From assembly GCA_034336665.1 (NCBI GenBank), contig CM067570.1:26741002-26805001 (forward strand): DNA of 64,000 nt, given 5' to 3'. This document shows, piece by piece, positions 40,401-51,205 of the stretch. The stretch's first letter is position 1; every line of letters starts with the position of its first letter. The notes beneath the pieces were generated by a model. It was given only the letters and a program-made list of their open reading frames with translations. It did not search any database and was not told where the DNA came from. This stretch comes from Luscinia megarhynchos (taxonomy: Eukaryota; Chordata; Aves; Passeriformes; Turdidae). The position numbers and the translations under genes were made by a program.

Positions 40401-42037
40401 AACTTCAGACCTTAGAATGATTTCTCATTCTAAGACATTCCAGCCTGCATTACAAACCAGTAGCATGATCCCTTAACTGTGCCTGTATAAGACTCCTGTT
40501 GGCTTCAAAGGCACTGCTGTGTTCAGGCCTGACACAGGATCATGACCTTGACCCAGAGACAAATTATTTACTCTGGTCACTTCAACGTGTGCAGAACAGA
40601 AACTACTGAAAGAAAAGGGAGCAAACTGCCTAGTATTGTCTGCATCAGCTGTTGCTTAAGACAGGAAAGTAAAAACCATAAACCACAAAAAAATCTCGCA
40701 TCTTTCTGCAACTAAGGTTTTGTTGGATGTTGAACTATGGAGGACATAAATCAACAGTTGAGCTAGGATTCTGAATACAGTAAAATCTAGGGTATCTCAG
40801 GCATCCCCTGATATCTCTTGCAATCACTAATGATCACCTTTGGCATCTAAAACACGAAAGTTTATGAACTCCAGGAATAGAGACACGTGGTTTCTCATGG
40901 CTTTTGTCTGATGTCAGACTATGAGTCATGACAAGTTTTTTGCTGCAGGTGGCCCATTTTTACCTGCTTTTCTTCTCAGTTGCTTCTTGTCTAATAAGAC
41001 AGTTCATCTTGCAACTTTCCTTATGACAGGTCACCCTGGGGGAGAAATGACAGGACTTCCCTCCTCTACCCTTCTCCATATTGTTCATTGCTGGCAGGAA
41101 CTTACCGGTCCTTTTCACCTCTGTATTTCAGGTATTTCTGTAAATTTTAAACAATTGCTTGTTTCAACCATCTCCCACAAGTTTTTAGAAGGAGTTGTGA
41201 ATGTATCATGACTGTGTGTGATTTGATTTACTGGTAAACTGAAGGGCAGAAAAAGTCACTGGTGCTATTTGCAGGCATTGGTGGGAATTATCTCAGAAGG
41301 AAACCTGTTAATTTGTGGGCACTAGCATGGTTTTTCTTTGTTGCAATGGGAATCATCAAAAGGTTTCTATTGTATATTCTACTCTTTTTGGAGAGTAAAA
41401 AAATGTAGGAGTCTAATTCCCCCTGAGAGGGCACACACCACAGATCTACCCAGATCCTTTACCATCTTCCTAGGAAATTCTTGGTTGTACAGAACTGGGG
41501 GGGCAGGGACTGAGCTGCAAGCTAGCAGGGGCTCCCACTGCCATCTCCAAGAGAAAAGTCACCCCACTGCCACTTGATGGTTTTATCCTGCTGTACATGC
41601 CCGCTCAGATAGCCAGCTGCAGCCTGGGCTCTATCTTTAACAACCTGTGGAAATGAGTTGCGTGTTATTCATCAGTCATGAATATATGAAAGAGAAATCC
41701 ATCTTGGCAGTTGCACAGTTACTTTACATGCCTGGTTTCCCATAAAGCCTACCTCCTATTTCGATTCTTTGTTAGCTGTTGTTGCTGATTTTTTGTGAAG
41801 GCTTCAGGAAGCTTGTTTTAGCTGCAGTGAGTGAATTGTCTGGGCAGAAATGAGGTAAAAGTTAAGAGGAGGATCTGCTACATTGTGCAGATGTTGTACA
41901 TTGACTTAATAGAAAATATATTAATATAAATAGACTTCAGACTTCCTCTCCTCTCTCTTTCCAAGCTGAAAGCCACCCACGGCTGCAGTGATGCTGAGGG
42001 CTGTTGGGTGGCAGAGGGGAGGTGGCAGGGCTCAGGG
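37463..42037. other. Gene desert, no gene seen
   Basis: AT-rich sequence with only short unrecognised open frames (up to about 119 codons). A CpG-bearing AT-rich patch near 41640-41700 (GAGTTGCGTGTTATTCATCAG) is mildly CNE-like. Nothing else is supported. Confidence 0.6.
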
Positions 42038-42474
42038 TGATGCCTTGAGAGGCTACCTGGAACAGAGGCTAGACATTGTTAAAGGAACAAAGTAGGTATT
42101 TATTAGAAGGCCTTCAAAGGATACACCTTGGGCAGTACAAGAGCCTGGCTGAGGCTACACTCAAGATGGATGACAGATCACATGTTTTCACACTTTTGTA
42201 AGTTTTGGTCCATTTACAATTCTGGGTTAATTGTCCAATTACAGCTTCAGGTTTTGAAGTCCCATCCTCCCTGTTTGCTCTCTTCAATTCACTATTGTTT
42301 ATACTTTTTGGGCCTGAAACTGCAATGTTGTCCTTGGTTCTTGGGCTGGAAAAGGATTGTTTTGTCTAACTAAAATTATGAAGAGAACTTGCTAACTCTT
42401 TATATGAAGTTCAGAGTTATATACTAATGCAGTACAAAATCTGGAAAATATGAAAGCTAAAACTAAAGGTGTCA
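42038..42474 (-). mobile_element. Solo LTR of an avian endogenous retrovirus
   Basis: On the minus strand the element begins TGACACC and ends GGCATCA, the TG...CA ends expected of an LTR, over 437 bases. It contains an AATAAA polyadenylation signal (minus strand, near 42096-42101), followed by a T-rich and then GC-mixed U5-like end. I recognise the sequence as a repeated LTR type of songbird genomes but cannot name the family with certainty. No primer-binding site, polypurine tract or gag/pol/env sequence adjoins either end, so it is a solo LTR left by recombination. I could not identify a clean target-site duplication (left flank CAGGG, right flank AGGAT). Confidence 0.75.
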
Positions 42475-42593
42475 AGGATGCAATCCCCTGTTTGCTTTGT
42501 GGGAGTGGACGGGCCCTGGGAGTTCGTTGGGATTTTACTGTCGAAGCTTTCTAAAGTGGTGTAAATATGTGTGCACAAGCTGCCGGGCAGGCC

Positions 42594-42601
42594 TATAAAA
42601 G
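42594..42601 (+). promoter_or_regulatory. TATA-box-like TATAAAAG at the island edge
   Basis: TATAAAAG follows a GC-rich GGGCAGGCC and lies about 60 bases before CpG island A and 120 bases right of the LTR. The arrangement resembles a core promoter that would start near 42625 on the + strand. There is no transcript evidence. Confidence 0.3.
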
Positions 42602-42654
42602 CAGGACCATATAATCAAGGTGAAAATTGAGAAAGTGATTTATTTGGTTCTCGT

Positions 42655-44640
42655 CCCCGTCAGTGAGGACGCGAACCCCGTGTCCCGCCCGGCGCTCGGC
42701 TTCTCAGGGCCCCAGGGGGCTGAGCGCTGGAGGAGAGCGGCGAGAGCCGCTGCGGGGCTGGAGCGCAGCAGCCGGGCTAGTGCCGCCTTCGGGGCCCGCC
42801 GCAGGTCTGCTTCGGCTCCTGCGCTTCGAAGTAGTCCGCAAATACTTGTTTGTATGTGGGTGCCCCAGAGGCAGATGCGCCGGGAGGTGCTCCCAAGGCC
42901 CTCGGTTGCCAGCCTTTGGCGGGGCTCGGGAAGCCTGCAAGCCGGAGGGCTCCAGTTCCTCCTGGCGGAGCCCCGCAGCACAGCCGGGACTGTGAGCGGG
43001 GAGGGCTGGGCCGCCCCGGTGCCATGGCTGCCGACAGCTCCCTGCCGCAGGCACGGGCCAGGGCTGTGTAGCAGAGACACCCATGCCTCCATCTTTCTTG
43101 AAGATAGACTGGCAGTGCCATGCCCTGCACCCCTCACCCCGTTCTCCAGCAGATCTGCATATCCTGCAGATCGGTGGGAAAAACCGGCGGTGGAAACCTG
43201 GGAAAACCGCTTCCAGTTTTTGATATACAGATGCTGACATAGCCTGCCAGAGGCAGGCTGAGGGGGCCGAGGGCAACTGATGGAGTTGGCAATGCTACTC
43301 GCACTCTCCCACCCAGTTAAGTTACAAGAATCGGCCTTTGCAGGGAGAGCCGACACGCTGTGATACTGGCGACAACATTTGGGGAGGCCAGCCAGAGCCC
43401 ACACGGGGAGAGAGAACATGGGAGCGCGGGAAGGCTCCGTGCCCCCCACACTTGACAGGGTAGGACCGCCTGTCTGTGGCACTCGGTAGCCGTGATCTGC
43501 AGCGGGCAGGGGAGGCTGCCTCGGTTCCCGGGGCCAGCCCTTCGGCCGTGCACAGGTGCGGGCCGAGCATGGACCGTGCTGCAGGGGCTGCCATGGACCC
43601 TCTCCCGTGGCCCTGCGCTGCGGCGGCGTGCGAGGGGAAGGGTGCGGAACGCCTGGTTTGTCCAAGCGGAACGAAGGAAGGGACAAGCGGCGCTCAGCGG
43701 GCCGGGAAGAGGTTCCATGTACCCCGGCCCACGTCCTTGGGCCACGCCTGCCCCTTCCCCTGCTTGAGAGGGGACGCCAAGTGCAAGCGAGGGCGGAGGG
43801 GCACCGCCGGCACCGAAAGGACAGGAGTCTCCAGCCCTGCGTGTGGCCGGGCTGGCCTCTGGCCGTGCCACGTTCGGCGGCACCTGCCGCCCTGCCCTGG
43901 ACCGGCTCCCGCGGGCAGTCGTGTCGCCCCGGTGCCGCCGAGAGTCGCCGAGGCCAAAAGTATCAAATTCCGTGTGCTACTAACACTTCCCTCTTGGGGT
44001 GGCAGGAGCAGGACCATGCTTTCTCCCAATATCGCAGGAGTCGAACGCCGGCCCCACCTGCGGGGAGGCTTCCCCGTCAGTCCGCTGCCTGACGAAGCTC
44101 CGTGTCCCCTCCTTTCTTATTGCGGCAAGCCGGCAGGGCTGTGGGCTCCCGCCAGTAGGAGCAGCAGTGGCTGCCTGGGAAGGGATCGCTGCCCGTCTCA
44201 CCGCCAGGCTGTCGAGGACGCGGCTCGACTTTAGACTGGCCCGAGTGGGTGCCTGGAGCTCTGGGCGTGGATCAAGCAGGGCTGAAGCCGCCGGGGAGCG
44301 GGGTGCGGGCAGCTCGCCCCTCCGAGGCGTGAGCGCTTCGCTGTGTCTGGGGGCCCGCTCGCTGTCCCTCAGTCGGAGCGAGTCAGTCCTGTGAAATTCC
44401 TCGGGGCTGGCCGTCAGGATGCCCGGGCTCTCTTGAAAGCGACTTAGGAAGAGCACAGGGCTGAGAAACTTCGAGAAAGTTGGGCAAATTCGTCCCTTTT
44501 GTGTAAGGGGGAGACTAAAAAGCCGCACGCCATGACCCCCTCTTGAGTGAGGGCAAGCACAGGAGCCGCTGCCACTCCGCCTTGTCCTGGCTGCGGAGGG
44601 AAATGCTGCAGCCCGAGAAATCCCGCCGTATCTAGTCCAA
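42655..44640. promoter_or_regulatory. CpG island A (leftmost island of the domain)
   Basis: This is the abrupt left boundary of the CpG-rich domain, about 180 bases right of the LTR. Open frames run through it on both strands. The longest is 348 codons on the minus strand (43686 to 42640), and others exceed 200 codons on the plus strand. They overlap, contain no recognisable domain and are rich in Ala/Arg/Pro/Ser/Gly, so I treat them as non-coding. Transcription from here is plausible but unproven. Confidence 0.7.
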
Positions 44641-45247
44641 AAAATGTTGATACAAAGTCAAGACGCTGACAAACAGGCTTTCCAGGGTAAACGCGTGCAA
44701 AGACGCCCCAGAAATCGGGAGGCTGTCGTTGTTTATGTCCGTCTTAGCGAGGAGGGATGTGCAGAACTGTTCTCAGGGACAGAACAAATACCTGCTGAGA
44801 ACTAAAGGCGTCATCAATTGTTGCACAAATGAATTGATCCAGTAATCGCTAGGGTTATAACACCCTTATTTATGCTAAAGCATGTGACACAATCTTCAAA
44901 ATGTGGTAGCTCCAAGTTACCATCTCTTTATTACTTATACAAGCTAAGTGTATAAGCACTTTTCAGTAAGAAGTGACTTTTTCTTTACTCCAAGGAGGCA
45001 CAAAGAAGCAGACAGGTAATTCCGCGCTACTAATTATTGTGATGTGATGGGTAGGGAAGGGAGAGGTTGTAGGGAAAAATGGGAAGACTGATGATGAAAT
45101 CTCGCAGTTTAGCTAGTAGTGACCATCTCAGACCTCATTATTATTTTTTTCTTAAACTGCGGATGCCAATATGTTAGAAAATCTGGCACCTTATCTGCCA
45201 GCGAGTGAACCGTTTATTCTGTCTGAAAGGATTATTTGATAACGTGC
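44641..45247. promoter_or_regulatory. AT-rich spacer between CpG islands A and B, CNE-like
   Basis: The stretch 44800-45000 has AT-rich, evenly complex sequence with isolated CpGs (GGCGTCATCAATTG, GTAATCGCTAGGG) and repeated TTATTTATG and TTATAC words. It resembles the conserved non-coding elements that flank developmental promoters. There is no coding frame. Confidence 0.3.
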
Positions 45248-45271
45248 TTTTTTTTTTTTTTTTTTTTTTTT
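45248..45271. repeat. T24 homopolymer
   Basis: This is an uninterrupted run of 24 Ts just left of CpG island B. No retroposon body is recognisable on its left or right side, so I call it a simple repeat and not a poly(A) tail. Confidence 0.85.
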
Positions 45272-45349
45272 AATCTGTGACTGATTTGAATTCTCGCCTA
45301 AATGTTAGCGTTTTGCTGTTGTGCTTCAGGGTATGGAGAGAGGGAAGCG

Positions 45350-46599
45350 GCAGCTCTCTCTCCCGCTCTTGGGTTTGCGGTACCGAGAAAGATCGCACTC
45401 AGTGCCGAGAGCGGAGCGCGGAATTTTGCCGTGTGCCGCGGTGAAGTTGCGGTAGTGTTGCAGTTCCGCTTGTGTGAGGCTCGCCAGGCTTAAGGCAAAA
45501 AATGTCCCATATACAAAACGATCAGAATATTTACAGGTAATTGTGACTGTCAAATACTCCGTTGCGTTGACAAAGCGCAGAGATGTTGGAGCGTTTCGTC
45601 TTTCGGGGGGTGGGAGGTTGCGGGGGCTTGGGACCCCTGCGAGGGGCAGCGGCGCGGGCCCGTTCGACCGGGGAACTGGGGTTTCGGGATCCCAGCGAAA
45701 CGCTGGCAAGGAGGAAATAACAGTGTCATCCCGCAGAGACGGTGAAGGGCTCTTCTGGGGCCGAAGGGCAGCGGTTCACGGAACGGAGTAAGTGAGAGCT
45801 GCTGTCCCCACTAGGGAAAAACTCTCTTGTTAGATGCTGATTTAGTTGGAGCGATTCCGTGACGAGGAGCACACGAGCACCGCGTCTGCTCTGGTTTTAT
45901 AATGGGATTTCAAACGGTGGATAACTCTCACCCGTCCCTTTACAAACCTGAAATTTGTCACGGGAGCGCGCTGGCTGCGCGCAGGCCGGTGGCCCCTCCG
46001 GCAGAGGGGGGCGGGGGGAGAGGGGGCAGGGCGGCCGGAGAGCCGCAAGGGCTGGAGGAAGAAGAGAATTCAGGTGGAATTGCTCTCGCTGCATGACAGC
46101 CGTGCTTGGCGACTGCCTCGCCTGGGCACGGCGGCCGCGCAGCTACCGAGGCTCCGCCGGCGGCGGCTGAGGCCGCTCTACGGGGCTGGGAGGTGGCAGC
46201 CCCCGCCGGCGGCCGAGCGCTTGCTGCCGGCCCCCTCCGCGCCCTGCGTGCTTCACAGGAACGCGGCGGGGGTGGCACGGAGACAGCGCCGGCAGAGACT
46301 GTGGAAGCAGAGGGAGTTCAGCTCCGCGGAACCCAGCGGGCGAAAGGGGGGTAGGCTCAGGGTAGTGTCCCCACTTCGCAGCTGCCCCCGTATCTGCCTC
46401 ATGGGCTTTTGCCTCGTTTCGCCTCATCGAGAAGCCACGTCCAGGTTGAAGGACGCCACCTTGGCAAGGCTGCCTCGGGCGGCGGGCCACCTTTTGGCCA
46501 CGCTTTAAGGGGCTGGGAGCGGACAGACAGCCCCGAGCCCCGAAGGGGCCCTTTCACGGGTCAAGTACGAACTCGAGCCCCGAAAGTCTTTTCAAGTGT
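45350..46599. promoter_or_regulatory. CpG island B
   Basis: CpG-rich, in two lobes (about 45350-45800 and 45950-46590). A G-rich stretch at 45604-45634 contains four G runs and could form a quadruplex. Open frames on both strands are low-complexity and unrecognised. Confidence 0.65.
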
Positions 46600-47059
46600 T
46601 GGCGCATATTGGCTGACAAAGTTTTGAGGTCACAGGAAAAGACAAAAGAATTGTTTGCAGGAGGAAAAGCCACAGGCAGGATTTGGCCCTTTCCTGCCTC
46701 TGGGCCCTGTGTGTGACCCCTCTGCAGAGAGCACCTTGCTGAGCCCCATTGGAAGCAGTACAGGGCTTGTGAAAGCCTAAAAAGACTGAGCGTTACCCTG
46801 TCAGCTTTCCATCTGCGGTAATTCCGCTAGGGATAAGCCAGGTTCGTGGCGCGGCCGGGAGGATCTGAGCTACCTTTCTCTTGCAGGAGCCAGGCTACGG
46901 GATATTTGCGGCTCCTGCGTGTTAGGATGCGTTTCCTCGATCTGTTCAACAGCGTTTTCTTTATAGTTCAATAAGCTCCTGTTATTTATCTTCACTCGAA
47001 ATCCCCTTCACTGTCTGCCCTTTTTTTCTAAGATCCGCAGCCTTCAGTTACTTGCAGAG
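46600..47059. other. Spacer between CpG islands B and C
   Basis: Lower CpG content and no recognisable gene or repeat. Confidence 0.5.
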
Positions 47060-48230
47060 AAAACTCTAAGCCTTCAGCCGGGCACCCCAGCTGCCGGCCG
47101 GGCTATTTTGTCACAGGCTGCCCTGCCTTTGGCTCCAGCCTCACGGCGGGAGCGAGGCCCGGAGCTGGGGGCCGGAACCGGAGCCGTGCGGCCCCTCCAC
47201 GGCTCTGCTCCCTGAGCACCATCTCCGGTGGCAGGAGCGGGCGGGAACTGCTGCCTTGTGCCGCAGAGCAGAGGGTTCTCCCTACGCATTTACTGAAGTT
47301 TTAATTAACACGGGCGTACGGAGATAAATAAGGGTCTGTTGAGACAAGAGTTTGGATTTAGGAGGAAAATGGCACCCTGCTCTGTCCGAAGGACAGTCGC
47401 TAATGAGCACCGCGTCCTGAGCGCGGCGGGGCTGAGGCTGAGCTCAGCTCCTTGGGAAGCTCACGGGGAGGGGGCTCGGAATCGGCTCTGTCCTCCCGGT
47501 TCTGCTGAGGTCTTTGCTCTCATCTGGTCTCCGCCGGCCATAGGAGCTCGGAGAGCGCTTGAGCGCTTGTGAAGCGATGGTGTCCAACCTGGGAGAGTGA
47601 TGTTTTGCTTCCAGATCGGAGCCTGGCGGGGCAGAGAATACGCTATCATGCTAATTTCCGTAAATCGTTGTAATTAAAACGACTCGTGCCTCGGGGTACG
47701 AGTCCTCAGCCCTGCACGCTCGGCATGTCCTGCAGAGCTCCGCCGTCACTCGTTCTCACCCCGGCGAGGTTGGAAGGGAAGAGCGGGCTCCCCTGACACC
47801 CTGCATCCCGTAGGCACATGAGGGTGTAAAGGCAGGCGCTGGGCTGGCTCCCTGGCCGACGGTGGCGGCTCTCTGCTGCAGCCCCTTCCCACATTCGTTC
47901 ACGCCGCAGCTCGGGCAGTGCGCGGCAGACAGGACGCTCGTTTCCCGTCCTGGCGCTGCTCGGAGCGGCCACCTCGGGGTGACGCGGGGGACACGGCTCG
48001 GCCCGGGGCAAGCGACACTGGAGTGGCCTTAGGCTGCGGCGAAGGAGCAGCCGCAGATGCTGCTCGGGTGGAGGGGCTTGTTAGTTACTTCTCTCTCGGA
48101 TCTAGGGAACTTTCCTTTAACCGGAACGAAAGTGGCAAAACTCTTCCTTCACTTCCAGCTACAAGCTGTTAATTTGAAGGAAAAGAGCCACAGGGCACAG
48201 GCGCTTCGGTCTGTGCTCTCTGCTCCTGAC
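47060..48230. promoter_or_regulatory. CpG island C
   Basis: This moderately dense CpG block has an AT-rich notch around 47290-47340 and 47640-47690 (TTTTAATTAACACG, GTAATTAAAACGACTCG). The notches contain TAATTA homeodomain words next to CpGs. No convincing gene was seen. Confidence 0.6.
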
Positions 48231-48479
48231 AGCTTACAAATCTAAACAAAACTACTTTAAAGAAGCCATGCAATACTGAAGAGTTTCATAAGTCTGTTAA
48301 GGTGAGGTGGGTCGATGAGCTTGATATCTCACGGAGGAAATCCCTTGCGGTTAGCATTGCACCGTGTGATCGCGGGAAAAAGCAAGCCCGGGGCCAGGGG
48401 GAAAGCCAAGATCTGGAGTCGTGTGGGAGGAACACGGGGAAGCTGCAGATCCTAGTGGGAAGCCGGAGGGCAGGAGAGA
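48231..48479. other. Spacer between CpG islands C and D
   Basis: This is about 250 bases of mixed composition with no feature I can support. Confidence 0.5.
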
Positions 48480-50310
48480 GCCTAGCAGGACTCCGGCAGC
48501 GGCCAGCTCAGCCCCAGGCATGCAGCCGGCCCGGCTTGCCGGTGAGCCCCGCTCCCTGCGCCCGCCTCGGAGGGGCTGCGTTGCCTCCCGGGCACCGAAA
48601 TGCGGTATAATAGCGTACTAAATGCTACTCGGCTCCGGCCGAGTCGTTCCCTTCCCTGAATACGTCTGGCTGTAGAGATTGCTTCTCTATTGTCCGCAGC
48701 TCCTTCTCAATATAAACCAGCGTTAACAGCAAACGGGTCATTAATAAAACCACTGGGGGGAAGGATGGAAGCGCGGGTAGGTTTGCAGAGACACTGCTGT
48801 CCCGAAACCCTTTGGTCGGAGCTCGGACGCCGTAAAGACGCTTTGGGTTTGTTTGGTTTTTTAAATTAGTTTTCTTATTCCATTGGCACAGCACGAACGA
48901 GCCGCGTGGATGCCGAAGGGGCTGGTGCTGAGGGGATGCAGAGCCGGCTCCCGCGGGCCGGGGGACTCGCCATGCGGCCCGGCGGCCGCCCCAGCAGCCG
49001 CCGCGCTCCACCTCCGGACAGCCGCCGTTTTAGGCTTGGGCTGCTGGGGGAAAGCAGCGGCTTGTGGCTGGGAAAGGACGATGGCCGGCGCCGTGCTCCC
49101 GCCGGCACTGTCGGCTGGAGCCAGAGCTCTCCCCTCGAAGTGCTGCGGGCAGAGCCGGGCTCCTCCCGCCATTGAGCTCAAGGACATTTTCGTTTCATTT
49201 CGGCTTCCCCTCGCGAACCTGGCGCCGAAAGAGGGATCGCAGTAGTGCGGAGGGACGGGAGCCGCTCCTACGGCGGCAGGGTTAGATGGCTCGTGCCCGA
49301 CAGCGAGCGCTCGGTGGCGCGGCCACCCCGCAGAGGCGGCCTGGCTCCTCGGCTGCCAAGCGCCTTTCCCGGTCCGCGAGAGGAGCGCGGAGAAGGCGCG
49401 GCTAGACGGGAGGTCGGTCCTTACGCGCTGCCCGTCGCCAGTTTGCCTGTGCCACCGCTCTGCCCGGGCCGCGGGAGAGGAGAGGGTGTCGGAGCCTCGA
49501 CGGCATGCGGCGCGGCGGGCAAGGTGGCGGGGCGGAGCGGCGCGGCGCTGCAAAGGCCGCGGGCGCAGCGGAGGGCGGCGGGAGGGGCCCGCTCGGCCCC
49601 GCGGCAGGTGCTGCGCCGTTCCCGCACCGCCGGGCCGCGGGCGGGCGGGAGCAGCGGCCGCCTCGGGCTGCGGCGGCGCCAGCGCCCGCGCGATGGCGCT
49701 GTGCAAAGGCGAAGGCGCCGGGACGGGTCGGGTGGTCCCGGCCGCGGGCTCGGGTCCCGCCGCGAGGGAGCCCGCCCGAGCGGGGACACCGGAGCCCTGC
49801 CGTGTGGGATCCGCTCTCCGCGCTCCTCCTGACACGGCGTCCCAGCAGTGCGGGCTGCGGCCGACACCCCGAAGGGACGCAGAGCTGCCTCGACGGTGCT
49901 GGGGGCCACCCCGCCCCGAGCCCGCCGGCCGCTGTGCCCCCGCGGCAGCCCGGGACCTCTGCGCTTCGAGGCAGTGCCCGCGGGCGGTGGGCCGGTGTCC
50001 CCCGGGCCGCGCTGCCCGCGATGCCGGGAACTTCGCCTCGGCCGGCCCACGGCGCTCAGCCCCGGCCCAGCCTCGCGGTCAGGCTGCCGGCCGCGGGCGC
50101 CGCGGCCCCTGGAAGTACCGGCTGGAAGCGGGGAGAAAGCCGCAGGGGCTGAGAGCGCCCGGCGGATCCTGGCACGGGGAGAGGCTCTCGGGCCGGCTGC
50201 GTGGGGCAGAGCTGCCCCGGCCCGGGGGCGGCATCGCGGGCAGCGGGGGCCCGGGGATCGCGGCAGCCCCGGCTGCAGCCGCCCGCCTCTGAAGCCTGTG
50301 TGGGCACAGA
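48480..50310. promoter_or_regulatory. CpG island D
   Basis: This block is CpG-dense, most strongly from 48880 to 50300. A short dip at about 48600-48860 contains AT-rich words and a small hairpin (48627-48644). Overlapping open frames on both strands, up to about 324 codons, have Ala/Arg/Pro/Gly-rich translations with no recognised domain and are taken as composition artefacts. The block could host alternative SATB2 first exons or a divergent antisense non-coding transcript, but nothing in the sequence proves it. Confidence 0.8.
48627..48644. other. Hairpin-forming inverted repeat
   Basis: The arms ACTCGGC and GCCGAGT are separated by TCCG. They form a perfect 7-bp stem with a 4-base loop in the dip between two CpG-dense stretches. 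It is not followed by a T run and has no known role. Confidence 0.4.
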
Positions 50311-51151
50311 GCTGCGATCGCTTCCATGCGTTTTGGCTTTAAACGCGGTAGTTAATGAAAACCAAACCTTTCCAAGGAGGTGTTTTTGTTCAAATTTTTT
50401 TTGGCAGTCAACGACTTAAGGCGTCCACAAACTTCAGTAACAAGGAGCGCTGGGCACTCGGAGCGCATCTACTCCTGATCCTATCAGAATGAGAGAGCAG
50501 AAAATTCTCGTACTGGGTTCGTGTTAGAAAAAGAAAAATAGATTATTAATATTTATAATAGTAGCATTTTTTTTAATAGCGACATTGAAGACGAGTGAGG
50601 AAAGCAGTGAGAAATAATCGTCTTTTTTTTTTTCCAGTGGAAATAAGGACAACATGTGAAAATCATGCAACAGGGGGAAAAAAGCCGTTGTAATTCGAAA
50701 CAGAGAGAAAAGTCTTTTATTGAGAAAAATATGTAAAAGAAAAATAAGCATCATTCTTCATAAAATCTGTATAAATTAAGCGATGTTTAGAAAACAGAAG
50801 TTACCGAACATTTATACAAACATGGTTAAGTTCCCCTCAGTTTCACTAACAAGCCCCTTTGCTTCCTCGTCGAAATTTTGAAATTATTGTGGCTCCCTAT
50901 TTCAAAGTTATTTTCTCAGAGTATTTTAATGTAAACATTCAGTTTATAAATACGGACTATTCGGTAATCCTGATATTCCAGTGAACGCGCAAATGAGAAA
51001 CCAGCCGCCAGTGGATAAAAAACGAAAGCAAGAGAAAGGTGCAGGGGATTCATTGCAAATGAAGCAATCGCTACATATATATTTAAATGTATTTAATTGT
51101 ATGCATTATTCAAATGCCCTTCTGACTATTTTAATAATTTAGAATCGATAG

Positions 51152-51199
51152 TTTTCCTAAAAACTTTATAAAATATTTACACTTAATAAAATATTAATC
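51152..51199 (+). promoter_or_regulatory. ATC-type sequence (48 bases without G), candidate SATB-binding BUR
   Basis: The + strand has no G for 48 bases and consists almost wholly of A and T with a few Cs. Such ATC sequences are the hallmark of base-unpairing regions in matrix attachment sites, which SATB1 and SATB2 bind. It lies about 3.4 kb upstream of the proposed exon 1 end. Composition is observed; binding is inferred. Confidence 0.4.
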
Positions 51200-51205
51200 G
51201 ATTAA
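51194..51205. promoter_or_regulatory. 12-bp palindrome TTAATCGATTAA (CUT/homeodomain-type site)
   Basis: This is a perfect palindrome combining TTAAT homeodomain half-sites with ATCGAT, the core favoured by CUX and ONECUT CUT-domain proteins. A second ATCGAT occurs at 51144-51149. Two copies of a CpG-containing hexamer within 60 bases of AT-rich DNA are unlikely to be common by chance. Confidence 0.4.

Noticed and set aside
43360..43410. Sequence resembling a retroviral primer-binding leader (GGCGACAACATTTGGGGAGG)
   Set aside because: It does not match a standard tRNA primer site, and it is nearly 900 bases from the LTR, on the wrong side and strand for it.
42640..43686. 348-codon open frame on the minus strand
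   Set aside because: It lies in CpG island A, where several other long frames on both strands overlap it. The translation is Ala/Arg/Pro/Ser/Gly-rich with no domain I recognise. Stop codons are rare in such GC-rich DNA.
45650..45700. tRNA-like box B word (CCGTTCGACCGG)
   Set aside because: No box A at the right distance and no cloverleaf could be built around it.
47766..47790. GTTGGAAGGGA, like an antisense CR1 end
   Set aside because: The neighbouring sequence does not continue the CR1 pattern; it is an isolated word in a CpG island.
48861..50292. Open frames of 195-324 codons on both strands in CpG island D
   Set aside because: They occupy most phases at once, which real coding does not. 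Low-complexity translations and no homology I recognise.
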